Assembly (NCBI GenBank): GCA_964517075.1
Contig: CAZFAT010000237.1
Span: forward strand, 1 to 11,634
Direction of reading: 5' to 3'
Length of the DNA stretch: 11,634 nt
DNA from: CAZFAT01 sp964517075
GTDB lineage: Bacteria > Acidobacteriota > Vicinamibacteria > Vicinamibacterales > SCN-69-37
The notes under the pieces are model-generated. The model was not told the origin of the DNA. It ran no database searches and saw only the letters and a list, made by a program, of their open reading frames with translations. The position numbers and the translations under genes are program-made. Below are positions 6,389 to 11,634 of this stretch, piece after piece (position 1 is the stretch's first letter; the number at the start of each line of letters is the position of its first letter).

Positions 6389-6588
6389 GGCCGTGGCCGC
6401 GCCGACTTGAGCGACGCGATGCGTGAAGGATGAAACCGTCCCGGAGGAAGCGAGCGGGTCGAGCGCTACCGCATCCTGATTTCATGGGGCGGAGCGCGAT
6501 GTGCGTCAGTGTGACCCGCGAGCGGACGGAGGAGACGGTTTCGAGCGTCGCGAGTGGAGGCGCGGCCAGGGCCTCACCTCCCCGGTGC
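6374..6588 (-). mobile_element. 215-bp MITE-like quasi-palindromic element, copy 2 (inverted)
   Basis: This is the reverse complement of the element at 5516-5730, equal in length and about 96% identical (8 differences). Its own 30-bp end repeats (6374-6403 and 6559-6588) differ from each other at two positions. It fills the gap between the convergent HAD and PIN genes, so its hairpin could act as a two-way transcription terminator. Its left end encodes the last five residues and TGA stop of the HAD gene. The 18 bp just outside its left end (6356-6373) match 16 of 18 positions outside the left end of copy 1 (5498-5515), although these are opposite ends of the element. Confidence 0.88.
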
Positions 6589-6600
6589 GTCGCGGGGACG

Positions 6601-7002
6601 TCACTCCATGAGCGCAGCACCCGCAGCGGCCAATCGTGCGTCGAGCGTCACCAGGTCCGCCCCGAGCGAACCCGCCAGCCACAGATACGCGGCGTCGTAC
6701 GTCGTGAGACCGGTGGCATTGGCGACGAGCACGGCCTCGGTGGGATCGACATCGCACCACACGATCCCCCATCGTTCCTCGAGGGCCGTCGCAAGCGCCA
6801 TCAGAATGCGGGACGCGCGGGCGGGTTGAGCGCGCATCTTCTTCCTGGCGACGCTCGCCAGTTCGAACTTGAGCAGCGTCGGGGCAAACAGTGACGCCCC
6901 GTTCAACCGCGTCGCGATCGCCCCTCCCTCCGGCTCCTGGAAGACGAAGGCCGCGAAGGCCGAGGCATCGACGACGAGCCGGTTCACCGCGAGCGCCGCC
7001 AC
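6601..7002 (-). CDS. PIN-domain protein, VapC-like putative ribonuclease toxin
   Basis: 133 residues from GTG 7000-7002; GTG 6985-6987 would give NRLVVDAS nearer the normal VapC start and is equally possible. All acidic positions of the PIN active site are present (numbered from the first GTG): Asp12 in VVDASAF, Glu47 in LKFELAS, Asp103 in TTYDAAYL and Asp121 in TLDAR. PIN enzymes are Mg-dependent RNases; VapC toxins cut tRNA or rRNA and are normally encoded just after a small antitoxin. No antitoxin frame is visible in the 250 bp upstream nor downstream, where the second repeat element begins. A 17-bp perfect palindrome lies 11 bp before the start and may be its operator. The fold is well supported; a toxin role is inferred. 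Confidence 0.82.
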   Translation of the reverse strand: MAALAVNRLVVDASAFAAFVFQEPEGGAIATRLNGASLFAPTLLKFELASVARKKMRAQPARASRILMALATALEERWGIVWCDVDPTEAVLVANATGLTTYDAAYLWLAGSLGADLVTLDARLAAAGAALME

Positions 7003-7013
7003 GGTCCCCGAAA

Positions 7014-7030
7014 AGCTTCACCGTGAAGCT
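7014..7030. promoter_or_regulatory. Perfect 17-bp palindrome before the PIN gene
   Basis: AGCTTCAC and GTGAAGCT are exact inverse complements around one central C. The palindrome ends 11 bp upstream of the first PIN start codon. GTGAAG is repeated again at 7032-7037, giving a third half-site. This is the usual position for an autoregulatory operator of a VapBC-type locus; alternatively it could form a hairpin in the leader. Confidence 0.4.
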
Positions 7031-7057
7031 CGTGAAGATATTGAAGGCTGAACCCGA

Positions 7058-7115
7058 GGCGAGCGTCGTCCCGGCCGGCAAAGCCGGCCGCACCAGCGTG
7101 GCGCCGACGCTCGCC
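7058..7115. repeat. Nested inverted repeat between glnN and the PIN gene
   Basis: Outer arms GGCGAGCGTCG (7058-7068) and CGACGCTCGCC (7105-7115) are perfect over 11 bp. Inside them CCGGCCGG plus C/G pairs form an 8-bp stem (7072-7079 with 7083-7090) closed by an AAA loop. The outer and inner centres are about 5 bp apart, so this is a nested stem rather than one continuous palindrome. There is no T-run beside it. It could be a transcription attenuator, a processing site or a small palindromic repeat. Confidence 0.55.
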
Positions 7116-7145
7116 GGGTGGAGAGCGGTCGAATCGGGCTCAGCC

Positions 7146-7169
7146 CCTTCAACCCTTCAGCCCTTCCTG
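7146..7169 (+). repeat. 8-bp degenerate tandem array (three units)
   Basis: Three head-to-tail octamers, CCTTCAAC, CCTTCAGC and CCTTCCTG, lie between the glnN terminator hairpin and the nested inverted repeat. Confidence 0.55.
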
Positions 7170-7200
7170 TTTCGGATCGCGATCGCAGCCAGGACGACAA

Positions 7201-7232
7201 CGGGCCGCCGTGCGGGTCAGCACGGCGGCCCG
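7201..7232 (-). terminator. Hairpin terminator of glnN
   Basis: CGGGCCGCCGTGC (7201-7213) pairs perfectly with 7220-7232 through 13 bp, with a six-base loop. In the glnN direction the stem begins 20 nt after the TAA stop (7253-7255) and is followed by TTGTC, a weak U-tract. The position and perfect GC stem support a terminator, though the poor U-run leaves room for a 3'-end stability hairpin. Confidence 0.75.
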
Positions 7233-7252
7233 AGTGTGTGCGCGACGCGCGG

Positions 7253-9433
7253 TTACTTGATGAACAGCATCTCGCGGTAGGTCGGCAGCGGCCAGAGCTC
7301 GTGCGGCATGAGGAGCTCGAGCTGGTCACCGGTCTCGCGGAGCGCCTGCATTGCGGGGACCACCGAGTCACGCATGAACTTCGCGTGCCTGTCCGCGCCC
7401 GGCGCGTGGTGATCGAGCGCCTTCGCGAGCTTGTCCGTCTGGCTGCGCAGGTCGTCGACCAGGCCGGCGATGCGGTCCAGCACCTTCTTCGCTTCCTTGG
7501 TCGAGCCGCCGGCCTCGCGGACGGCCGTCACCGACTCGGCCACGTTCTTCTGGTACTGCAGCGCCGCCGGCAGGATGTAGCGGTTGGCCATCAGCACCAT
7601 GAGCTGCGCTTCGACGTTCAGCGTCTTGACGTAGGTCTCGTAGTTGATCTCCGTCCGCGCCGTCAGCTCGCGCTGGTTGAGGACCTTGTACTTCTGGAAG
7701 GTCTTCACCACGTCGGGCTTCAGGAGCTCCGGGAGCGCGTCCACGGTGTTGGTGAGGTTCAGCAGCCCGCGCTTGCCGGCCTCCTTCCGCCACTCGTCCG
7801 CGTAGTTGTTGCCGTTGAAGATGATCCGCTTGTTGTCCTTGATCACCTTCGGCAGCAGCTCCTTCACCGCGGCCGCCAGCGACTTTTTGCCTTTGCCCAC
7901 GGCCTCCTCGAGCGCGGTCGCCATGTAGTCCAGCGACTCGGTGACGGCGACGTTCAGCGCGATGTTCGGGAACGCGATGCTCTGACCGGAGGAGACCGCG
8001 CGGAACTCGAACTTGTTCCCGGTGAACGCGAACGGGCTCGTGCGGTTGCGATCGCCGGCGTCGCGGGGCAGCTTCGGCAGCGTGGAGACACCCGTATCGA
8101 GCAGCCCCCCTTCCTTGGTCCGCTTGGCCCCGCCCTTCTCGATCTGCTCGAAGATGTCCGTCAGCATGTCGCCGAGGAAGATGGAGATGATCGCGGGCGG
8201 CGCTTCGTTGGCGCCCAGCCGGTGGTCGTTGCCCGCACTCGCGATGGACATGCGCAGCAGGCCCTGCCACTTGTTGACCGCGCGCAGCACGGCCGTGCAG
8301 AAGACGAGGAACTGGACGTTGTCGTGCGGCGTGTCACCCGGGTTCAGCAGGTTGTTGCCCAGGTCGTCGGACATCGACCAGTTGAGGTGCTTGCCGCTGC
8401 CGTTCACGCCGGCGAACGGTTTCTCGTGCAGCAGGCAGGCCAGCCCGTACTTCGGCGCCAGCCGCCTCAACGTCTCCATCGTCATCATCTGATGGTCCGT
8501 GGCGACGTTGGCGTTCTCGAAGATCGGCGCGACTTCGTACTGGCTCGGCGCCACCTCGTTGTGCCGGGTCTTCACGGGCACGCCGACCTTGTACAGCTCG
8601 TTCTCGACGTCGTGCATGAAGGCGAGCACGCGGTCGGGAATCGCCCCGAAGTACTGATCCTCCAGCTCCTGGCCCTTGGGCGGCCGCGCCCCGAAGAGCG
8701 TGCGCCCCCCGTTGATGAGGTCCGGCCGCGCGAAGTAGAACGCGCGATCGATCAGGAAGTACTCCTGCTCGGGACCGCAGGTCGTGTGGACGCGTTGTGC
8801 TTTCGACCCGAAGAGCTTGAGGATGCGGGTCGCCTGCTTCGACAGCGCTTCAATCGACCGCAGGAGCGGCGTCTTCTTGTCCAGCGAGTCGCCGGTCCAG
8901 CTCACGAACGCCGTCGGGATGACCAGCGTCGTCCCGTTCTGCGCCTTGAGCAGCCAGGGGGAGCTCGTCGGATCCCACGCCGTGTAGCCGCGCGCTTCGA
9001 AGGTGGACCGCATGCCGCCCGAGGGGAAGCTCGACGCGTCGGGCTCGCCCTGGATCAGTTCCTTGCCCCGGAATTCAGCCACCGCGCGGCCATCACTCGA
9101 CGGCGACAGGAACGAGTCGTGCTTCTCCGCGGTGATGCCGGTCAGCGGCTGGAACCAGTGCGTGTAGTGTGTCGCGCCGTGCTCCATCGCCCAGTCCTTC
9201 ATCGCGGTCGCAATCACGTCGGCCGCCGACGGATCGAGCGGCGCGCCCTGCGTGATGGTCAACTGCAACGCCTTGTAGACGTCGCGCGGCAGACGCCGCC
9301 GCTGCACCTGATCGCTGAACGTCAGCGATCCGAAGATTTCCGTGGCCTGCGGCCACTGGGTGGCGTTCTTGCCGGTGGTTCGACCCCACTCGATAATGCT
9401 GCGGGTGGCATCCTGCAGAGCTGACGAGCCCAT
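7253..9433 (-). CDS. glnN: Glutamine synthetase type III
   Basis: 726 residues from ATG 9431-9433, which has AGGAAG 8 nt upstream; GTG 9440-9442 would add three residues but sits on top of that site. The length matches type III enzymes (about 700 to 730), far longer than type I. Diagnostic blocks in order: HWFQPLTGITAEKHDSF, FRGKELIQGEPDASSFPSGG, a Glu-rich metal site GPEQEYFLID, RHNEVAPSQYEVAPIF, VNGSGKHLNWS, GNDHRLGANEAPPAI and NRTSPFAFTGNKFEFR. The enzyme makes glutamine from glutamate, ammonia and ATP in the cytoplasm and forms dodecamers. The region after residue 500 is the long helical C-terminal part particular to this class. It is transcribed alone, ending at a 13-bp hairpin; no PII or amtB gene lies beside it. 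Its upstream region is rich in dyads, but no clear sigma-54 promoter was seen. Confidence 0.97.
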   Translation of the reverse strand: MGSSALQDATRSIIEWGRTTGKNATQWPQATEIFGSLTFSDQVQRRRLPRDVYKALQLTITQGAPLDPSAADVIATAMKDWAMEHGATHYTHWFQPLTGITAEKHDSFLSPSSDGRAVAEFRGKELIQGEPDASSFPSGGMRSTFEARGYTAWDPTSSPWLLKAQNGTTLVIPTAFVSWTGDSLDKKTPLLRSIEALSKQATRILKLFGSKAQRVHTTCGPEQEYFLIDRAFYFARPDLINGGRTLFGARPPKGQELEDQYFGAIPDRVLAFMHDVENELYKVGVPVKTRHNEVAPSQYEVAPIFENANVATDHQMMTMETLRRLAPKYGLACLLHEKPFAGVNGSGKHLNWSMSDDLGNNLLNPGDTPHDNVQFLVFCTAVLRAVNKWQGLLRMSIASAGNDHRLGANEAPPAIISIFLGDMLTDIFEQIEKGGAKRTKEGGLLDTGVSTLPKLPRDAGDRNRTSPFAFTGNKFEFRAVSSGQSIAFPNIALNVAVTESLDYMATALEEAVGKGKKSLAAAVKELLPKVIKDNKRIIFNGNNYADEWRKEAGKRGLLNLTNTVDALPELLKPDVVKTFQKYKVLNQRELTARTEINYETYVKTLNVEAQLMVLMANRYILPAALQYQKNVAESVTAVREAGGSTKEAKKVLDRIAGLVDDLRSQTDKLAKALDHHAPGADRHAKFMRDSVVPAMQALRETGDQLELLMPHELWPLPTYREMLFIK

Positions 9434-9515
9434 CGCTGGCACTTCCTTCCTGATCGCACGCCTCTGAAACGGTTGAAAGAATTTCCCCGGCCGGGAACGG
9501 CAGGCGGGACCCCCT

Positions 9516-9543
9516 ATTGTTTACAGAAGCGGTGAAAAGTAAA
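9516..9543 (-). promoter_or_regulatory. Weak sigma-70-like promoter candidate for glnN
   Basis: Reading leftwards: TTTACT (plus 9538-9543) as -35, a 16-bp spacer, then AACAAT (9516-9521) as -10, each matching the consensus at about four of six positions. It would give a leader of roughly 75 nt. The stretch is the most AT-rich part of the region. Confidence 0.3.
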
Positions 9544-9594
9544 GCGTCGCACGACGGCCGACGGCCCCGTGACCGCGTCCGCCGAGCGGCGAGG

Positions 9595-9608
9595 CGACAA
9601 GCTTGTCG
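9595..9608. promoter_or_regulatory. 14-bp perfect palindrome, possible operator
   Basis: CGACAAGCTTGTCG is fully self-complementary. It lies about 52 bp upstream of the glnN -35 candidate and 125 bp before the NUDIX start, where an activator or repressor of either gene could bind. Confidence 0.35.
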
Positions 9609-9687
9609 GGATTCCACGAGCGGCCCCGACAATTGTGTGGAGGTCAGCCCTGGCGAACGACCGGCAGGCGGGCACGCCCGATGGCGC

Positions 9688-9723
9688 GGGGAGATTTCCC
9701 CGACGACCCGGGGAATAATCCCC
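9688..9723. promoter_or_regulatory. Paired GGGGA-N4-TCCCC dyads upstream of the NUDIX gene
   Basis: Two dyads of the same form, 9688-9701 (N4 GATT) and 9710-9723 (N4 ATAA), have centres 22 bp apart, about two helical turns. The inner arms also pair with each other (TTCCCCG 9696-9702 with CGGGGAA 9709-9715), giving mutually exclusive hairpins. The pair ends 10 bp before the NUDIX start codon, so it would lie in its promoter or leader. Confidence 0.45.
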
Positions 9724-9733
9724 ATCGAGATCG

Positions 9734-10396
9734 ATGGACACGACCTGGATGGCTCTCGAGGCCCACCTGAGGCAGCGGCTCGCCCAACCGCTGCCTGGCC
9801 CCGCCGCTCAACGGCGGTTTGCCCCGAGCCCCCTCCGCGAGGCGTGGGCGCCGGAACTCGAACCCGAGACGGCCCGGCACGCGGCTGTGCTCATCCTGCT
9901 CTACCCCGGCCCCGACGGTCCGGTCGTCCCGCTCACGGTCCGCCACTCCGCGCTGCCGCACCACGCTGGCCAGGTGAGCCTGCCGGGCGGCGCCATCGAT
10001 CCGGGCGAATCGGCTGACGCGGCCGCCCTCCGCGAGATTCGCGAGGAGCTCGGCGTGCCGTCCGCCGACGTGCGCGTCCTCGGCCGCCTCTCCACCCTCT
10101 GGGTCTTCGTCAGCAACTTCGTCGTCCACCCGTTCGTCGGGCTGACCGATCGCCGGCCGGCGTTCGAGGTCGACCCACGCGAAGTGGACGCGCTCGTCGA
10201 AACCCCGCTGGCGGCGATCTGCGACCCGACACGGCTCCACTGGACCCGCCGCGAACGGGACGGACACGTGATCGACTATCCGTACTTCGATCTGTCAGGC
10301 CATCACGTCTGGGGCGCCACGGCGATGATCCTGGGCGAACTCGCCTGCGTGTTCGACGCGGATCACCCGCTGCCGGGAAGAGTCTCTGACTTCTAA
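9734..10396 (+). CDS. NUDIX hydrolase, CoA diphosphatase (NudL)-like
   Basis: 220 residues from ATG 9734; ATG 9749 is an alternative, and neither has a strong Shine-Dalgarno. The Nudix box runs 86-108: Gly86, Glu92 and REIREELGV (100-108), with metal-binding Glu104 and Glu105. Just before it, VRHSALPHHAGQVSLPGG (69-86) is the extra signature of the CoA pyrophosphatase branch, in which HxGQVxxPGG is conserved, and the C-terminal WGATAMIL also fits. Such enzymes split CoA and its derivatives into phosphopantetheine and 3',5'-ADP in the cytoplasm. The length is near that of E. coli NudL (about 190), with an extra N-terminal stretch. The stop TAA lies inside a 7-bp tandem array shared with the convergent downstream gene. 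It is divergent from glnN with no evident functional link. Confidence 0.88.
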   Translation: MDTTWMALEAHLRQRLAQPLPGPAAQRRFAPSPLREAWAPELEPETARHAAVLILLYPGPDGPVVPLTVRHSALPHHAGQVSLPGGAIDPGESADAAALREIREELGVPSADVRVLGRLSTLWVFVSNFVVHPFVGLTDRRPAFEVDPREVDALVETPLAAICDPTRLHWTRRERDGHVIDYPYFDLSGHHVWGATAMILGELACVFDADHPLPGRVSDF

Positions 10397-10411
10397 CTTC
10401 TGGCTTCTAAC
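10384..10411 (+). repeat. 7-bp degenerate tandem array over the NUDIX stop codon
   Basis: Four heptamers, CTCTGAC, TTCTAAC, TTCTGGC and TTCTAAC, run through the end of the NUDIX gene. TTCTAAC at 10391-10397 supplies its TAA. The array occupies the gap to the convergent YgjP-like gene. Heptameric short tandem repeats of this sort (STRR) are known from cyanobacterial intergenic DNA; similarity in form does not prove relation. Confidence 0.6.
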
Positions 10412-10432
10412 TGCTCACCTGACACGCGTTCG

Positions 10433-11134
10433 TCACAGGATCGTCTTTCCCCACTTCCGGAGCCACCGCTCCGCGACGCGCCACTCGGGACAGACGAGGG
10501 TCACCTCGCGCCAGAAGCGGCGCGAGTGGTTGGGCTGCCGGAGGTGCATGAGCTCGTGCAGGATGACGTAGTCGGCCACGGACGCCGGCATCTGGATCAG
10601 CCGCCAATTGAGGGTAATGGCGCCGCGCGCCGAGCACGCGCCCCAGCGCGACCGCTGGTTGCGCACCCGCACGTTCGCCACCGCGAGTCCGACGTGGCGG
10701 GCGAGGTCGAGACAGCGGTGCGGCAGTTCGCTGACCGCCATCGCGCGCAGATGGGTCTCGACGACGACCCGGACGTCAGGCGCGTCGCCTGACACCAAGG
10801 CGACCGACTCCCCGAACGAGACGCAACCGTCCCGCACGTCAAGTCTGACGCGCTCGCCCCGGTACCAAATGGTCGTGCCGGCCCCCCAGGGCGCGCGACG
10901 GTCCGCCTGACGCGCGCGTTCGCGGCGAATCCACTCCGCCTGTCCTTCGACGAAGCGGAGCCCCTCGGCAATCGACGCCCATCGGGGGACGGTCAGGCGC
11001 AGCTGGTCGTCCGGGGCGACCCGCAGGGTGTAGCGCCGGGCCCCGGCATGGCGGCGCACGTCGACTTCGAGAGGCCGGTCGTCGACGGTCACCAGCCGGG
11101 GCGGCCGCCGGACGCCCGCCTTGCGCAGGAACAC
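10433..11134 (-). CDS. YgjP-like zinc metallopeptidase-domain protein (M48 family, former DUF45)
   Basis: 233 residues from GTG 11132-11134. The C-terminal half carries the YgjP signature: RNQRSRWGACS, then LNWRLIQMPASVADYVILHELMHL with zinc-binding HELMH at 193-197, and the third ligand His203 in NHSRRFW. The N-terminal half contains a beta-rich stretch with RRYTLRVAPDDQLRLTVP, usual for the family. E. coli YgjP has this domain but its substrate is not established; the metal site suggests a peptidase. There is no signal peptide, so it is cytoplasmic. No Shine-Dalgarno precedes the GTG; instead a TAGAAT box lies 6 nt away, suggesting leaderless transcription. It is convergent with the NUDIX gene and divergent from the TetR gene. 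Family is firm; biological role is unknown. Confidence 0.9.
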   Translation of the reverse strand: MFLRKAGVRRPPRLVTVDDRPLEVDVRRHAGARRYTLRVAPDDQLRLTVPRWASIAEGLRFVEGQAEWIRRERARQADRRAPWGAGTTIWYRGERVRLDVRDGCVSFGESVALVSGDAPDVRVVVETHLRAMAVSELPHRCLDLARHVGLAVANVRVRNQRSRWGACSARGAITLNWRLIQMPASVADYVILHELMHLRQPNHSRRFWREVTLVCPEWRVAERWLRKWGKTIL

Positions 11135-11140
11135 GCGCCG

Positions 11141-11146
11141 ATTCTA
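11141..11146 (-). promoter_or_regulatory. -10 box for a leaderless YgjP-like transcript
   Basis: Read on the minus strand, TAGAAT matches TATAAT at five of six positions and ends 6 nt before the GTG start, so transcription would begin at or next to the start codon. No convincing -35 is present 16 to 18 bp further upstream. Confidence 0.4.
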
Positions 11147-11253
11147 CCCGCCACGGGCTCCGGGGACACGGGCCCCGTCCACGCCGACGGCCGACAGACC
11201 AGTCGATTGTGAACGCAGGGAACAAAGAGTCAGAAAGTGGCGTCATATCACCA

Positions 11254-11295
11254 TTGTTGTGGTCAGGCCACTCCTGTGTAAGCAAGTGATTGCTT
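11254..11295 (+). promoter_or_regulatory. TetR gene promoter with overlapping candidate operator
   Basis: TTGTTG (11254-11259), a 17-bp spacer and TGTAAG (11277-11282) form a moderate sigma-70-like promoter. The inverted repeat AAGCAA-GTGA-TTGCTT (11280-11295) overlaps the -10 and the expected start point, the classical position for self-repression by a TetR protein encoded 35 bp further on. Confidence 0.5.
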
Positions 11296-11330
11296 GCAAC
11301 TCCGGGGGGACAGCGGATACGGTGGGTCGG

Positions 11331-11634
11331 ATGGACGTACGCCAAGCCCTGCTGCGCGCGGCGGTGAAAGTCTTTGCCGAAACCGGCACGCGCGGCGCCA
11401 CCACGCGCCGCATCGCCCGGGAAGCCGGCGTCAACGAGGTCACGCTCTTCCGGCACTTCCGCAGCAAGGACGACCTGATGGGCGCGGCGCTCGAGAACTT
11501 CGCCAACCAGGCCACCCGGCGCGCCCTGCCCGACCCGCCGGTGGACCCGGAGCGCGAGTTGGGCGAGTGGTGCCGGGCCCATCATCGCCAGCTGCACAAA
11601 GTCCGCGCGCTGATCCGCAAGTCAATGGGCGAGT
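11331..11634 (+). CDS. TetR-family transcriptional regulator, N-terminal part, runs off the right edge
   Basis: The frame is open from ATG 11331 to the window edge (101 codons). Residues 1-48 form the TetR DNA-binding domain: ALLRAAVKVFAETGTRGATT, then the helix-turn-helix RRIAREAGVNEVTLFRHFRSKDDLM, which follows the family pattern (IAxxAGV...LYxHFxxKxxL, here with LFRHF). The ligand-binding domain is mostly missing, so no effector can be guessed. In-frame GTG codons at 11322 and 11286 are possible starts; the ATG is preferred because the domain begins there, with GGTGGG as a weak ribosome site. A palindrome over its promoter suggests autorepression. The divergent YgjP-like gene starts about 200 bp away and could be co-regulated. 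Confidence 0.9.
   Translation, partial: MDVRQALLRAAVKVFAETGTRGATTRRIAREAGVNEVTLFRHFRSKDDLMGAALENFANQATRRALPDPPVDPERELGEWCRAHHRQLHKVRALIRKSMGE

Larger units (their letters stand above)
9434..9733. other. Divergent intergenic region between glnN and the NUDIX gene
   Basis: No gene was found in these 300 bp. Frames that cross it are shadows of the flanking genes. It holds a weak glnN promoter candidate, a 14-bp palindrome and two GGGGA-N4-TCCCC dyads, listed separately. A further imperfect dyad, TTCCCCGGCCGGGAA, lies in the glnN leader near 9483-9497. CGACAATTGT at 9627-9636 contains the 8-bp palindrome ACAATTGT and echoes the half-site of the 14-bp palindrome. Confidence 0.6.

Noticed and set aside
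6264..6620. A minus-strand frame in the second element copy whose protein resembles that of the first copy
   Set aside because: The likeness comes from the repeated DNA. The start codon differs (CTG for ATG) and replacement changes are as common as silent ones, so it was not called a gene.
6506..7093. A minus-strand frame starting just upstream of the PIN gene, considered as an antitoxin
   Set aside because: It passes through the whole PIN gene in another frame and into the repeat element; the part before the PIN start shows no antitoxin-like fold or length.
7118..9424. A 768-codon open frame on the plus strand opposite glnN
   Set aside because: It is the antisense shadow of a highly conserved glutamine synthetase in high-GC DNA; its product is Arg/Val/Leu-rich with no recognisable domain.
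10418..10440. A hairpin between the convergent NUDIX and YgjP-like genes as a shared terminator
   Set aside because: The arms pair only through short broken stems with a bulge and there is no T-run on either strand.

Overview
The window is high-GC bacterial chromosome in which genes lie close together on both strands. A type III glutamine synthetase, an exported PQQ sugar-type dehydrogenase, Gly/Arg-rich inserts in exported proteins and repeat-filled intergenic gaps fit an Acidobacteriota-like soil bacterium, possibly Vicinamibacteria. That placement is an inference from style, not from a marker gene.

Layout. 1-2441 (minus strand): an exported aldose-1-epimerase-like protein followed by an exported PQQ-dependent dehydrogenase that runs off the left edge. 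2442-2529: a divergent control region with a perfect dyad and an 8-bp tandem array. 2530-6388 (plus strand): SDR dehydrogenase, ACS-type MFS transporter, a second gluconate 5-dehydrogenase-like SDR and a HAD hydrolase. 6601-7002 (minus): a solitary PIN-domain protein. 7003-7252: palindromes, an octamer array and the glnN terminator. 7253-9433 (minus): type III glutamine synthetase. 9434-9733: a dyad-rich intergenic region. 9734-10396 (plus): a NUDIX CoA diphosphatase-like protein. 10433-11134 (minus): a YgjP-like metallopeptidase. 11331 to the right edge (plus): the N-terminal part of a TetR regulator with a candidate operator over its promoter.

How the genes may work together. The left half reads as a sugar-oxidation module. 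An epimerase and a PQQ dehydrogenase, both exported, would turn an aldose into its lactone or acid outside the cytoplasm. The divergently transcribed MFS carrier, of the family that imports sugar acids, and two keto-acid-type SDRs would take up and process the product. The parts are visible; the pathway is inferred.

The most unusual structure is a 215-bp quasi-palindromic element with 30-bp terminal inverted repeats. Two copies, about 96% identical and in opposite orientation (5516-5730 and 6374-6588), bracket the HAD gene. One end of each copy supplies the last codons and the stop of the gene before it, so two unrelated proteins end in the same tail. Each terminal repeat also carries a consensus Shine-Dalgarno sequence. 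Four other short-period tandem arrays fill intergenic gaps, and two of them also contain the upstream gene's stop codon. No RNA gene, CRISPR array, transposase or prophage gene was seen.
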